A DNA stretch of 64,000 nucleotides from Actinokineospora xionganensis (GTDB lineage Bacteria > Actinomycetota > Actinomycetes > Mycobacteriales > Pseudonocardiaceae), in NCBI RefSeq assembly GCF_014323725.1, contig NZ_JABVED010000001.1, forward strand, positions 292,505-356,504. Direction: 5' to 3'. This document shows positions 50,827 through 59,348 of this stretch, in pieces (position 1 is the stretch's first letter; every line of letters starts with the position of its first letter). The notes beneath the pieces were generated by a model. It saw nothing but the letters and a program-made list of their open reading frames with translations. It searched no databases and was not told the origin of the DNA. The translations under genes and the position numbers were made by a program.

Positions 50827-52212
50827 ATGGCCGAGTTCGTGATGCCGTCACTGGGCGCCGACATGGAATCGGGCACCGTCACCGAATGGCTCGTCAAACC
50901 CGGCGACCTGGTGCGCAAAGGCGACGTGGTCGCCGTCGTCGACACCGCCAAGGCCGCCGTCGAAGTCGAGTGCTTCCAGTCCGGTCGCGTCGACCGGCTG
51001 CTCGTGCCCGAAGGCCGGTCGGTGCCCGTCGGAACCCCACTCGCGGTGATCACGACCGACGAAGCCGCGGCACCGACCACACCTGGGCGCCCGGACGCGC
51101 CCGCACCGCCCGATTCCGCCGCCGCGCCGGTGCACACCGGTGACCAGGCGGCGACCACCCTTGAACCGCCCACGCGCCCCGCGACCCGACCCACCACGCC
51201 GATCGTGCGCCACCTCGCCAAAGAGGCAGGCCTCGACCTCGCCGCGCTGCACGGCACCGGCGCGGGCGGCGCGGTCACCCGCCACGACATCGAGCAGGCC
51301 ACCCCGCACCCACCCCGCCCTGCCGAACGCCCGCAGACACCGCCCCATCCCCGGGGGCAGCAGGCGCCGAGGGTCTCGCCCTACGCCCGCAAGCTCGCCG
51401 CCGACCTGGGCGTCGACCTGGCCGCGCTGCACCCCGGCGACGGCCCCGTCACCGCGGCCGACATCCGGGCCGCGGCAGAACAGCAACCGGCGCAACGGCA
51501 ACCGGCGCAACGGCAACCGGCGCAACGGCGCCCGGTCAAGGCGCGCGGCGTCGACAACCGCACCGCCATCGCGGCGCTCATGAGCCGGGCCAACCGCGAC
51601 ATCCCGCACTACCACCTGGCCACCACGGTCGACCTGGACCGCGCCCTCGCCTGGCTGCGCGAGCACAACAAGGCCCTGCCGGTCGCCGAGCGCGTCCTGC
51701 CCGCCGCGCTGCTGCTCAAGGCGACCGCGTTGGCCGCCGCCGCGGTGCCGGAACTCAACGGACACTGGGTCGACGGCGCCCTGCAACCATCATCCACAGT
51801 GGACCTGGGGATGGCTGTGGCGGTGCGCGGCGGCGGCCTGCTCGTGCCCGTCCTGCCCCAAGCCGACACGCTCCCGCTCGCGGAGATCATGCGCGGGCTG
51901 CGCGAGCAGGCCACGCGCGCCCGGTCCGGGCGGCCGCGGGCCTCCGACCTGGGCCAGGCGTCGATCACCGTGACCAACCTCGGCGATCTGGGCGTGGAGG
52001 TCGTCCACGGTGTGATCCACCCGCCACAGGTGGCCTTGGTCGGATTCGGCGCCGTAGTGGAACGGCCCTGGTCGGTCGACGGGCTGCTCGGCGTGCGCCC
52101 GGTGGTCACCGTGACCCTCGCCGCCGACCACCGGGCCACCGACGGCGCGGTCGGCGCCCGCTTCCTGCACATGATCGACAACAGTCTGCAAACACCCGAG
52201 GAGCTGCTATGA
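50827..52212 (+). CDS. pdhC: 2-oxoacid dehydrogenase E2 (dihydrolipoyl acyltransferase)
   Basis: 461 residues. One lipoyl domain (1-77) with lipoyl-lysine Lys42 in VDTAKAAVEVE; linker; two peripheral-subunit-binding domains, about 122-155 (VRHLAKEAGLDLAALHG) and about 180-215 (YARKLAADLGVDLAALHPG); a QPAQR repeat linker; catalytic domain (about 240-461) with DHRATDGAVG (His435, Asp439). Two binding domains in one E2 are uncommon; usually there is one. ATG lies 1 bp after the E1-beta stop. It overlaps the ACP gene by 4 bp. No E3 gene is in the cluster, so lipoamide dehydrogenase must come from elsewhere. Confidence 0.9.
   Translation: MAEFVMPSLGADMESGTVTEWLVKPGDLVRKGDVVAVVDTAKAAVEVECFQSGRVDRLLVPEGRSVPVGTPLAVITTDEAAAPTTPGRPDAPAPPDSAAAPVHTGDQAATTLEPPTRPATRPTTPIVRHLAKEAGLDLAALHGTGAGGAVTRHDIEQATPHPPRPAERPQTPPHPRGQQAPRVSPYARKLAADLGVDLAALHPGDGPVTAADIRAAAEQQPAQRQPAQRQPAQRRPVKARGVDNRTAIAALMSRANRDIPHYHLATTVDLDRALAWLREHNKALPVAERVLPAALLLKATALAAAAVPELNGHWVDGALQPSSTVDLGMAVAVRGGGLLVPVLPQADTLPLAEIMRGLREQATRARSGRPRASDLGQASITVTNLGDLGVEVVHGVIHPPQVALVGFGAVVERPWSVDGLLGVRPVVTVTLAADHRATDGAVGARFLHMIDNSLQTPEELL
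51484..51528 (+). repeat. 15-bp tandem repeat, three exact copies, inside E2 linker
   Basis: CAACCGGCGCAACGG repeated at 51484, 51499 and 51514, encoding QPAQR three times between the second binding domain and the catalytic domain. In-frame, so copy changes would only alter linker length. Confidence 0.9.
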
Positions 52213-52466
52213 CCAGATCCGCCACCGACAGCGCCGCCCGCGAGGCGGTGTCCGACGCGCTGCTCGCCATCGTGCCCGACGCCCCGATCGCCGAGCTGGC
52301 CGACGACACCGATCTGCGCGAGGCCCTGGAACTGGACTCGCTGGACTTCCTCGCCTTCGTCGAGCAGCTCAACACGCGCACCGGGATGCGCTTCGAAGAG
52401 GACGACTACAGCGGTCTGCGCACCATCGCGGGCTGCCTGCGGATGCTACGCCGCCCCGCCGGCTGA
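52209..52466 (+). CDS. Acyl carrier protein
   Basis: 85 residues. Four-helix carrier pattern with the phosphopantetheine site ELDSLDFLAFVEQL (Ser44, DSL). The N-terminal helix begins AAREAVSDALLAIVPDA. Overlaps the E2 stop by 4 bp (ATGA), so it is translated with E2. A carrier protein joined to an oxoacid dehydrogenase suggests that acyl groups made by E1/E2 move onto ACP, or that E2 takes acyl groups from it. Not a standard fatty-acid-synthesis context (no FabD, FabH or FabF nearby). Confidence 0.9.
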   Translation: MTRSATDSAAREAVSDALLAIVPDAPIAELADDTDLREALELDSLDFLAFVEQLNTRTGMRFEEDDYSGLRTIAGCLRMLRRPAG

Positions 52467-52481
52467 CCGGGCGAGAAGGTG

Positions 52482-52509
52482 CGGGGCCGCCGCGACGGCA
52501 GCGGCCCCG
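52482..52509 (+). terminator. 9-bp hairpin after the ACP gene
   Basis: CGGGGCCGC (52482-52490) and GCGGCCCCG (52501-52509) around a 10-nt loop, starting 16 bp after the ACP stop. Modest stem. Confidence 0.6.
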
Positions 52510-52589
52510 GCGACGGGATTCGCCTCGGCCCGCCACTCCCATGGCGGTGGCGCCCAAGGTGTCCAGGCGCGCCGTGGCGTCGGCCGCTC

Positions 52590-53120
52590 TCAGCGTCGGG
52601 CAGCTGCCAGGGACTCGGCGATGTCGCGGGCCCAGGCGTCGATCGCGGCCCAGTCGCGGAAATCGCCGAACCGGCCACCCAGCCCCTTCCACACCAGCCG
52701 CGACAGCCGAGACGTGCTCGCCTCGTCCATCACCCCGGCGAAGAACCGGTAGCCGCGCGGACGCAGCGACCCGGTGACACCGGGCAGTTCCGCGCGCGCC
52801 TGCTGCCGGGCGAAGACCTTGGTGATCGGGCCGCGCTGGGTGCCGCGCAAACCGACGCTGAACAACCACAATGGACGCTGGGCGAGACTGCCCTGGTGGG
52901 TGCGGGTGTAGCCGACCGCGTCGGGAAGCCACGCCGCGCCGTTGACCGCGCTGCCCAGGATCACGACGTCGTAGTCGGCGGGGTCGGGCTGCTCGGTGAC
53001 GCACCGGGCGTGGGCCGGGTGGCCCTGTTCGGTGAGGGTCGCCGCGATCCGCTCCGCCACACCCTTGGTCGATCCGGTGCCGGTGGCGTAGGCCACCAGC
53101 ACCTGGGGCTTTCGTTCCAT
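52590..53120 (-). CDS. Flavodoxin-domain protein (HemG-like)
   Basis: 176 residues. FMN loop VLVAYATGTGSTKGVAERIA, DYDVVILGSAVNGAAWLPDAV and RPLWLFSVGLRG. The middle has ITKVFARQQARAELPG, not present in the other two. AGGAGA precedes ATG 53120. It follows the DUF2157-like gene by 14 bp, giving a two-gene operon of membrane protein and flavodoxin, the same pairing as at 11506/10985. Confidence 0.87.
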   Translation of the reverse strand: MERKPQVLVAYATGTGSTKGVAERIAATLTEQGHPAHARCVTEQPDPADYDVVILGSAVNGAAWLPDAVGYTRTHQGSLAQRPLWLFSVGLRGTQRGPITKVFARQQARAELPGVTGSLRPRGYRFFAGVMDEASTSRLSRLVWKGLGGRFGDFRDWAAIDAWARDIAESLAAARR

Positions 53121-53134
53121 TGTGGAATCTCCTG

Positions 53135-54070
53135 TCAGTGTCGGACGCGCAGGCTCAGGGCGCCCATGACGAGCAGGACCGCCCCCGCGATGAGCACGAT
53201 GGCGGCGCCGCCGACGGTGCCGCCCGTCCAGTCCCAGATGGCCTCGGGCACCGCGATGGTCACGCCCAGCACCCCGGCGGCGAGCAGCACGGGGGACCGG
53301 TGCAGCGGGTACGTCGCGAAACAGAGAACGGCGATGCCCGCGGTGAGCCCATAGGCCCACGGCTCCCAGCCCGACATGCCGAGCGGCTGCTGCGCGCCCA
53401 GCAGGGCGATGCCCGCCGCCACGGTGAACCCAGCCCAGGCCGGACGCACCGCGCCCGCCCAGGCCGACACACCCCAGCCAAGCCCCAACGCGATGAGCGC
53501 GCCCGCGTGATACCGGGAGTCCGCCGCGAGCAGGTCCACGATGACCTGCGACACCAGCGCGAAACCGCTGATCGCCGCCACCGCGATACCGGCCAGGGAC
53601 GGCACGTACAGGTAGCCGCACAAGGCGAGCAGGAACGCGGCCCCCGCCGCCCACACACCTTCGTGGCCGGTGGCAATAGTCCCCGCGGTCAAGGCTCCCA
53701 CCACCGCGCTCAACGCGAGCAGGACGCCGCTGACCCGGGTCCGCGCCGGGCTCACCCGACCGTGCGCCGCCAGAACTCCCGCGGACGCCAGGATCGTGAA
53801 CGCCAGCGCCAGCACCGCGATCCGCCCGGGCCGGGTGAGGTCCTCCCAGGACGTGCCGACGAGCAGGCTGGCGCCCGCCAGCATCAGCGCACCGCCCAGA
53901 TAGCCCAGGATCTCCGCGACCCGACGCGGCTCGGTGGCGGTCACCCGGCCGGCCCGCAGCGCCGCCAGGACGGCGTCGACCTGGACGTCGGTGAGCAGGC
54001 CGTCGGCGCCGAGCTTGCGCAGCGCGGCGTCCTGCTCTCGGGTCAGGGACTTGCTCGCGGTGCCCGCCAT
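53135..54070 (-). CDS. DUF2157-like membrane protein
   Basis: 311 residues. A soluble N-terminal helical part (about 8-45, LTREQDAALRKLGADGLLTDVQ) looks like the DUF2157 start, then about ten hydrophobic segments from 50 to the end. No charged active-site residues that I can identify. GGGAGG precedes the start. Paired boxes 64 and 87 bp upstream. Could serve as a membrane partner for the flavodoxin downstream. Confidence 0.8.
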   Translation of the reverse strand: MAGTASKSLTREQDAALRKLGADGLLTDVQVDAVLAALRAGRVTATEPRRVAEILGYLGGALMLAGASLLVGTSWEDLTRPGRIAVLALAFTILASAGVLAAHGRVSPARTRVSGVLLALSAVVGALTAGTIATGHEGVWAAGAAFLLALCGYLYVPSLAGIAVAAISGFALVSQVIVDLLAADSRYHAGALIALGLGWGVSAWAGAVRPAWAGFTVAAGIALLGAQQPLGMSGWEPWAYGLTAGIAVLCFATYPLHRSPVLLAAGVLGVTIAVPEAIWDWTGGTVGGAAIVLIAGAVLLVMGALSLRVRH

Positions 54071-54127
54071 GTTGCTGCCTCCCCGGTCGTTTTGACGCAG
54101 CCTGATCGGCCCGGCCGCGGCGCGGGA

Positions 54128-54164
54128 GAGAACAAGGTCCCGTCCGGACAGGGAACACCTTCTC
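54128..54164. promoter_or_regulatory. Paired DevR-like boxes in a divergent promoter
   Basis: GAGAACAAGGTCCC (54128-54141, two mismatches) and GGGAACACCTTCTC (54151-54164), centres 23 bp apart. First centre 64 bp from the DUF2157-like start; second centre 69 bp from the CBS start at 54227. Confidence 0.65.
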
Positions 54165-54226
54165 TGCCCCGGCCTGCCCGCCCGCGCTTGTCTGGACCCG
54201 GAACGCGAAGCGCGCGGGAGGCCGTG

Positions 54227-54640
54227 ATGTGGGAACCGACCGTGGCAGCGGTGATGACTCAGCCGGTGGCCGCCGTGTGCCCTGGCACCCCGTACATCCG
54301 GGTGATCGCCGCCATGACGGCCCACGGCAGCTCGGTGCTGCCCCTGGTCGACATCACCGGCCGACTGCTCGGCGCGGTGTCCGAAGTAAGGTCCGAAGTA
54401 AGGTCCGAAGTGGAGCCCGGACCGAAGCGCTGGTTCGCTCGGCTGGCAAGCAAAACACGCAATCGCCGTGCCACGGCGCTGTCCTCGCTCGACCTGGCCA
54501 CCGCCACCGCGCCCACCGTCCACGCCGACCACCCACTGGCCGACGCCCTGCGGAAGCTGGCCGAACCGGGCGTTCGCAGGCTCTTCGTCGTGGACAGCCG
54601 GGGCACCCTCGTCGGCGTGGTGTGCCGAAGCGATGTCTAG
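54227..54640 (+). CDS. CBS-domain pair protein with repeat-bearing linker
   Basis: 137 residues: CBS1 (VAAVMTQPVAAVCPGTP) and a second CBS (about 85-137, TAPTVHADHPLADALRK, ending VGVVCRSDV). The linker holds the repeat SEVRSEVRSEVE from 12-bp DNA repeats (54380-54411) and a basic patch GPKRWFARLASKTRNRR. The protein ends at the second CBS without a BON domain. GGGAGG precedes the ATG at 54227. Its stop shares the bases CTAG with the stop of the convergent rip3 gene. Confidence 0.85.
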   Translation: MWEPTVAAVMTQPVAAVCPGTPYIRVIAAMTAHGSSVLPLVDITGRLLGAVSEVRSEVRSEVEPGPKRWFARLASKTRNRRATALSSLDLATATAPTVHADHPLADALRKLAEPGVRRLFVVDSRGTLVGVVCRSDV

Positions 54641-55788
54641 ACGCTCCCCGCGCGCTTGCGCGGGTGCTCGCCGAGCCGGGCCAGTTCCAGCGTCCTGGTG
54701 ATGTCGGTCGCGGTCAGCAGACCCACCAGCGTGTGGTCGCGCACCACCACGATCGCGTCCTCACCGGGACGCAACACCGCCCGCCGCGCCACGTCGGCCA
54801 GCGGCTCGTCCAGGCCCGCTGTGGCGCGGACGTCCAACGGCCGGGCGACCGACCGGACCGCCTCCGACGAGTTGACCCCCGATTTGCCCAGGTCGTGCAG
54901 GCTGACCAAGCCGATCGGCGCGCCACCGAAGTCCAGCACCGGGAACACCCGGTGCGCCACCCCCGCGCTCGCGACGTGTCTGGCGAACGCGTCCACCGTC
55001 CACCACCCGGGGGCGACCACGGGGTTCGCCGACATCGCGTCGGCCACGGTCGTCGTGCCCAACTGGGTGAGCACCGCTGACTGGGCGCGTTCGGCGGTAG
55101 CCGAGAGCGTGATGAACCAGCCGACCAGCGCCAGCCACAGCCCGCCGAGTGAACCGAGTGCGATCACCTCGAACACACCCAGGGCGATCAGCCCTGTCCC
55201 CAGGGCCCGGCCCACCGCGCAGGACGTCGCCACCGCCTTCGACCGGTCGCCCGATCGGTGCCACAGCCACGCCCGCAGCAGCCTGCCACCGTCGAGCGGG
55301 CTCGCCGGAAGCAGGTTGAACACGGCGAGGATCAGGTTGGCCGCGCCGAGCCAGACCAGGGCGGACACGACCAGACCCGTGCCCCCGCCGGTTTCGGCGG
55401 CGGCCGCGGCGGCCAGGAAGAACGCGCTCAGAACAGCGCTGGTCGCAGGCCCCGCCACGGCGACCAGCGCGTCCGCCTTCGGGGTGGACGGCTCGTCGTC
55501 GAGGGTCGCCGCCCCGCCGAGCATCCACAGGGTGATGCCTTTGACCCGTACGCCGAACCGCTTGGCCAGCCGCGCGTGCGCGAGTTCGTGGGCCACCAGG
55601 GACGCCAGGAACACGACCGCGACCACGCCAGCGCTCGCCCAGCGGGCGGCCGCGGGCGCGTCCGGCGCGGTCGTCGGCAGCACGTCCACCGCGAGCAGCC
55701 AGGCCAGCAACGCCACCGTCAGCAGCACCGACCAGTGCGCGCCGATCGGGATACCCGAGAACCGTCCCAAAGGGATGGTCGCCTTCAT
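54637..55788 (-). CDS. rip3: Site-2 protease (M50) with CBS domains, Rip3/Rv2625c-like
   Basis: 383 residues. Six membrane segments in about 1-225, with zinc-binding HELAH (His67, Glu68, His71) and LPASPLDGGR (Asp166), the two M50 signatures. A cytoplasmic CBS pair (about 245-370) follows, with VADAMSANPVVAPGWW and ADVARRAVLRPGEDAI. Rv2625c (Rip3) in M. tuberculosis has this layout and is DosR-controlled. It should cut membrane-bound anti-sigma factors or other substrates, gated by nucleotides. Start overlaps the GAPDH stop by 4 bp. Confidence 0.92.
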   Translation of the reverse strand: MKATIPLGRFSGIPIGAHWSVLLTVALLAWLLAVDVLPTTAPDAPAAARWASAGVVAVVFLASLVAHELAHARLAKRFGVRVKGITLWMLGGAATLDDEPSTPKADALVAVAGPATSAVLSAFFLAAAAAAETGGGTGLVVSALVWLGAANLILAVFNLLPASPLDGGRLLRAWLWHRSGDRSKAVATSCAVGRALGTGLIALGVFEVIALGSLGGLWLALVGWFITLSATAERAQSAVLTQLGTTTVADAMSANPVVAPGWWTVDAFARHVASAGVAHRVFPVLDFGGAPIGLVSLHDLGKSGVNSSEAVRSVARPLDVRATAGLDEPLADVARRAVLRPGEDAIVVVRDHTLVGLLTATDITRTLELARLGEHPRKRAGSV

Positions 55789-56792
55789 CGCGAACCGGCC
55801 ATCAGCGCCACGAGTTCGACCGTGCGGTTGGCGTAGCCCCACTCGTTGTCGTACCAGCCGAACACCTTGACCAGGTTGTCGCTGACCCGGGTCAGCGACG
55901 CGTCGAACACGCACGAGGCCGGGTCGCCGATGATGTCGCGGGACACGATCGGGTCCTCGGTGTAGCGCAGGATCGACTTGAGATGGCCCTCGGCCGCCTC
56001 GGCGAACGCCTGGTTCACCTCGGCCGCGGTCACCGCCACGTCGAGTTCCACGCACAGGTCGGTCAGCGACCCGTCCTCGACCGGCACCCGCACCGCCACC
56101 CCGTCGAGCTTGCCGCGCAGCCGCGGCAGCACCTCGCCGACGGCCGCGGCCGCGCCGGTGCTGGTCGGGATGATGTTGACCGCCGCGGAGCGGGCCCGGC
56201 GCGCGTCCTTGTGCGGCGAGTCCAGCAGCGACTGGTCGTTGGTGTAGCTGTGGATCGTGGTCATCAGCCCGCGCCGCACCCCGAACGCGGCGTCGAGCAC
56301 CGCCAGCATCGGCGCGAGGCAGTTCGTCGTGCACGATGCGTTGGACACCACGTGGTGCGCGTCCGGCCGGTAGGTGTCCTCGTTGACGCCGAGCACGATG
56401 GTCGCGTCGACCTGCTTGCCCGGCGCGGTGACCACCACCTTCGAGGCCCCGGCGCGCAGGTGCGCGGCGGCGGCGTCGCGGGTCCGGAAGCGGCCGCTGG
56501 CCTCGATCACCAGGTCCACGCCCAGCGCTCGCCACGGCAGCAGTTCCGGGTCCGGTTCCGCGCTGACCTGGATGACCCGGCCGTCGACGGAGATCCAGGT
56601 GTCGCCCGACCCGACCTCCGAGCCCCACGGCCCGTAGGTCGAGTCATAGCGCAGCAGATTCGCCAGCACGGCGGGGGCAGTCAGGTCGTTGATCGCGACC
56701 ACCTGAATGTCGTCCTCGACGCGGTCGATGACCCGGCGCAGGATGTTCCTGCCCATCCGGCCGAATCCGTTGATGGCGACGTTCATCGTCAT
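55785..56792 (-). CDS. gap: Glyceraldehyde-3-phosphate dehydrogenase
   Basis: 335 residues. NINGFGR-like start (VAINGFGRMGRNILR), Cys154 in SNASCTTNCLAP, His near 181 in TIHSYTNDQ, RARSAAVNIIPTSTGAA and WYDNEWGYANR. The Asp in INDL favours NAD. GGGAGG before ATG 56792. Coupled to rip3, and behind paired boxes (65 and 87 bp upstream). Since the main glycolytic gap is normally beside pgk and tpi, this looks like a second, condition-specific copy; with PEP synthase and FBPA/P it supports gluconeogenesis. Confidence 0.93.
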   Translation of the reverse strand: MTMNVAINGFGRMGRNILRRVIDRVEDDIQVVAINDLTAPAVLANLLRYDSTYGPWGSEVGSGDTWISVDGRVIQVSAEPDPELLPWRALGVDLVIEASGRFRTRDAAAAHLRAGASKVVVTAPGKQVDATIVLGVNEDTYRPDAHHVVSNASCTTNCLAPMLAVLDAAFGVRRGLMTTIHSYTNDQSLLDSPHKDARRARSAAVNIIPTSTGAAAAVGEVLPRLRGKLDGVAVRVPVEDGSLTDLCVELDVAVTAAEVNQAFAEAAEGHLKSILRYTEDPIVSRDIIGDPASCVFDASLTRVSDNLVKVFGWYDNEWGYANRTVELVALMAGSR

Positions 56793-56850
56793 GTCATTGC
56801 CTCCCTGTCCCAGGACACCGATGCTGCGCGCGGCGTCCCGCCGGCCGGGA

Positions 56851-56886
56851 GGGTTCTTGTCCCCTTCGTCACGGGACGTTCGGCGC
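56851..56886. promoter_or_regulatory. Paired DevR-like boxes between gap and SQR-like gene
   Basis: GGGTTCTTGTCCCC (56851-56864) and GGGACGTTCGGCGC (56873-56886), centres 22 bp apart; the left half of the second is exact. They lie 65-87 bp from gap and 71-93 bp from the divergent flavoprotein start. Confidence 0.6.
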
Positions 56887-56950
56887 TGACCGGCGGCGCG
56901 TATGGCGACTTCGATCAGGAAGGGCGTGTCCCTCGACCCAAGGAGTTCCC

Positions 56951-58213
56951 ATGGCCCCCGAACGTGTCGTCGTCCTCGGCGGCGGCTTCGCCGGGCTGGA
57001 GACGGCCTTCCAACTCGCCGCCCAGCTCACCGACGACCAGGTCGCCACCACCGTGGTGTCCGACCGCGACGACTTCCTGTTCAAGCCCAACACCATCTAC
57101 CTGCCCTTCGGCGCCGCCGAGGCCCCGCTGCACATCCCACTGGCCAAAGCCATGGCGCGCAGGGACATCCGCCACCGGATCGGCACCGTGGAGGACGTCG
57201 ACATCGCGGGCGGCCGGGTGCACCTGACCACGGGACTGCCACTGCACTACGACCGGCTGGTGATCGCCACCGGTGCGGCCATGGCGCCCGAGGAGATCCC
57301 GGGCCTCGCCGAGCACGCATACCAGATGTGGACCCCGGGGCAGCTGCATCGCCTCGGTGAGGCGCTGCAGTGGGTCGTGGCCGACGCCCGGCACGGCAGG
57401 CAACAGCGGGTGGTGTTCCTGGTGCCGCCCGGCAACAAGTGCGCGGGGCCGCTCTACGAACTCGCCTTCATGCTCGACACCTGGCTGCGCCGTCGCGACG
57501 TCCGCCACCAGGTCGAAGTGGCGTTGCGCACCTACGAGCACACGTTCATCCAGGCGTTCGGCCCGCGGCTGCACGAGGTGGTCACCGACGAGTTCGCCGA
57601 CCGCGGCATCGACGGCCGCACCGGTGCGGCCGTGACCAAGGTGGGGGAGTCGGAACTGCTCTTCGACGACGGCACCGAGGAGTCTTACGACCTGCTCGTC
57701 ACGTTCCCGCCGTATGTCGCGTCCGTGCGCTACGAGGGATTGGCCGCCGACGACCGCGGATTCCTCACCTGCGACCCGGCGAGCCGCGCGCTCGTCGACC
57801 ACCCCGAGATCTTCGCGCCCGGTGACGCGGGCGACTTCCCCGTCAAACAGGCGTTCCTGGCGTTCCTGCAGGCCGACGCCGCCGCCGGGGTGATCGCCGC
57901 GGAGATCCGCGGCACCGCGCCCGCCGACGCGTTCACCCCGACCAGCATGTGCGTGATGGAGATGTTCGACAAAGCCACCTTCGCGCAGGTGCCGCTCATC
58001 GCGACCGGCGACCCGTCGGCCCCGGTCGCGGTCGACCAGGACCAGGCCGATGCCTACCGGGTCGGTACCAGCCCCATCTGGCGGCTGGGCAAGAAGGCCC
58101 TCGGCGTGTACCTGCCGATGCGGTTCCGCCGCGGCCTGCCGTTCCACTCGGGCCAAGGCTGGCGGGCGATGGAGCTGGCGCTGCGCGTCGGCGCACGGAC
58201 ACTGGCCCGCTGA
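56951..58213 (+). CDS. FAD-dependent oxidoreductase, sulfide:quinone reductase/NDH-2-like
   Basis: 420 residues. Dinucleotide loop VVVLGGGFAGLETA, a second NAD/FAD motif FLVPPGNKCAGPLYELAF (carries one Cys), FAPGDAGDFPVKQAFLAF and a C-terminal membrane-binding helix region (GKKALGVYLPMRFRRGLPFHSGQG). Pattern fits sulfide:quinone oxidoreductase or type-II NADH dehydrogenase relatives, feeding electrons to quinones at the membrane. The Cys pair of true SQR is not both obvious, so the substrate is open. AAGGAG precedes the ATG. First of three co-directional genes. Confidence 0.87.
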   Translation: MAPERVVVLGGGFAGLETAFQLAAQLTDDQVATTVVSDRDDFLFKPNTIYLPFGAAEAPLHIPLAKAMARRDIRHRIGTVEDVDIAGGRVHLTTGLPLHYDRLVIATGAAMAPEEIPGLAEHAYQMWTPGQLHRLGEALQWVVADARHGRQQRVVFLVPPGNKCAGPLYELAFMLDTWLRRRDVRHQVEVALRTYEHTFIQAFGPRLHEVVTDEFADRGIDGRTGAAVTKVGESELLFDDGTEESYDLLVTFPPYVASVRYEGLAADDRGFLTCDPASRALVDHPEIFAPGDAGDFPVKQAFLAFLQADAAAGVIAAEIRGTAPADAFTPTSMCVMEMFDKATFAQVPLIATGDPSAPVAVDQDQADAYRVGTSPIWRLGKKALGVYLPMRFRRGLPFHSGQGWRAMELALRVGARTLAR

Positions 58214-58230
58214 TCAGCCACCATGGAGGC

Positions 58231-58587
58231 ATGACGCTCGAGGAGTTCCTCGCGGGCAGGCCGTTCGCGGCGGCGGTGTTCCAGCGCACCTGCTCGATCG
58301 TCGCCGCGTTCGGCCCGTTCACCGTGCGTGTCAGCCGCAGCCAACTCGCCTTCCGCCGCTCGCGGGGATTCGCCTATCTGTGGCTGCCCGGCCGCTACCT
58401 CGCGAAACCGGGCGCCGAGGTGGTGCTGTCGATCGCACTGAGCCGACAGGTCGACTCCGAGCGGTTCAAGGAGGTGGTGAATCCCGCGCCCGGGCACTGG
58501 ATGCACCACCTCGAGATCCACGACCTCGCCGACCTCGACGACGAGGTCGGCGCCTGGTTACGCGAGGCGGCCGAGACCGCGAACTGA
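58231..58587 (+). CDS. DUF5655 protein
   Basis: 118 residues. DUF5655 pattern: VRVSRSQLAFRRSRGFAYLWLPGRYL, then ALSRQVDSERFKEVV and C-terminal ALWMHHLEIHDLADLDDEVGAWL. Small, soluble, of unknown role. GGAGG precedes the ATG at 58231. It follows the flavoprotein by 17 bp and precedes the dienelactone hydrolase gene by 19 bp, so it is in the same operon. Confidence 0.83.
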   Translation: MTLEEFLAGRPFAAAVFQRTCSIVAAFGPFTVRVSRSQLAFRRSRGFAYLWLPGRYLAKPGAEVVLSIALSRQVDSERFKEVVNPAPGHWMHHLEIHDLADLDDEVGAWLREAAETAN

Positions 58588-58606
58588 ATCGGAAGGACGG
58601 ATCGCC

Positions 58607-59335
58607 ATGACGGACCTGCAGGTCAAGACCCCACTGGGGCTCATGCCCGCCTACCTCGCGGTGCCCACTTCGGACCCACCCTGGCCGGGCGTGGTCGTGG
58701 TGCACGACGTCACCGGGATGACCACCGATCTGCGCGCCCAGGCCGACTGGCTGGCGGGGGAGGGGTTCCTGGCGATCGCCCCCGACCTGTACTACTGGGG
58801 AAGTCGCCTGGGCTGCCTGCGCACGATCATGGGCGACCTGGGCAGGCGGCGGGGCCGGACCTTCGACGACATCAAAGCCGCCCAGGACTGGGTTGTCGAC
58901 CACCCGGACTGCACCGGCACCACCGGTGTCATCGGGTTCTGCATGGGCGGCGGCTACGCGATCGCCCTGGCCCCGGGCAACGGCTACTCCGCCGCCTCGG
59001 TCAACTACGGCGGATGCCCCACCGACGCCGAGACCTGGCTCGGCGAGGCCTGCCCGATCGTGGGCAGCTTCGGCGGCGCGGACCGGTCGCCGCTGGGCCG
59101 ATCGGCGGGTGTGCGGATGGAGCGGGTGCTCACCGATCTCGGTGTGGAGCACGATGTGAAGATCTACCCCGGCGTCGGCCACGGGTTCATGAACGACCAC
59201 GACCCCGCGGATACGACTCCCATGCTGCGACTGCTGGCCCGCATTTCCGGCACCCGCTACGACCCGGACGCCACGGCGGACGCCCGCCGCCGCGTCATCG
59301 CGTTCTTCGACAAGCACCTTCGAACCCGAGAGTGA
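58607..59335 (+). CDS. Dienelactone hydrolase family protein
   Basis: 242 residues. Alpha/beta hydrolase with nucleophile elbow GFCMGGG (Cys112), acid Asp159 in FGGADRS and base His192 in GVGHGFM: the Cys-Asp-His triad of dienelactone hydrolases. Substrates in this family range from lactones to other cyclic esters; none is indicated here. GGAAGGA precedes the ATG. Last gene of the flavoprotein operon; it converges with the deacetylase gene at 13 bp. Confidence 0.87.
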   Translation: MTDLQVKTPLGLMPAYLAVPTSDPPWPGVVVVHDVTGMTTDLRAQADWLAGEGFLAIAPDLYYWGSRLGCLRTIMGDLGRRRGRTFDDIKAAQDWVVDHPDCTGTTGVIGFCMGGGYAIALAPGNGYSAASVNYGGCPTDAETWLGEACPIVGSFGGADRSPLGRSAGVRMERVLTDLGVEHDVKIYPGVGHGFMNDHDPADTTPMLRLLARISGTRYDPDATADARRRVIAFFDKHLRTRE

Positions 59336-59348
59336 TCCCCGGACCGGG

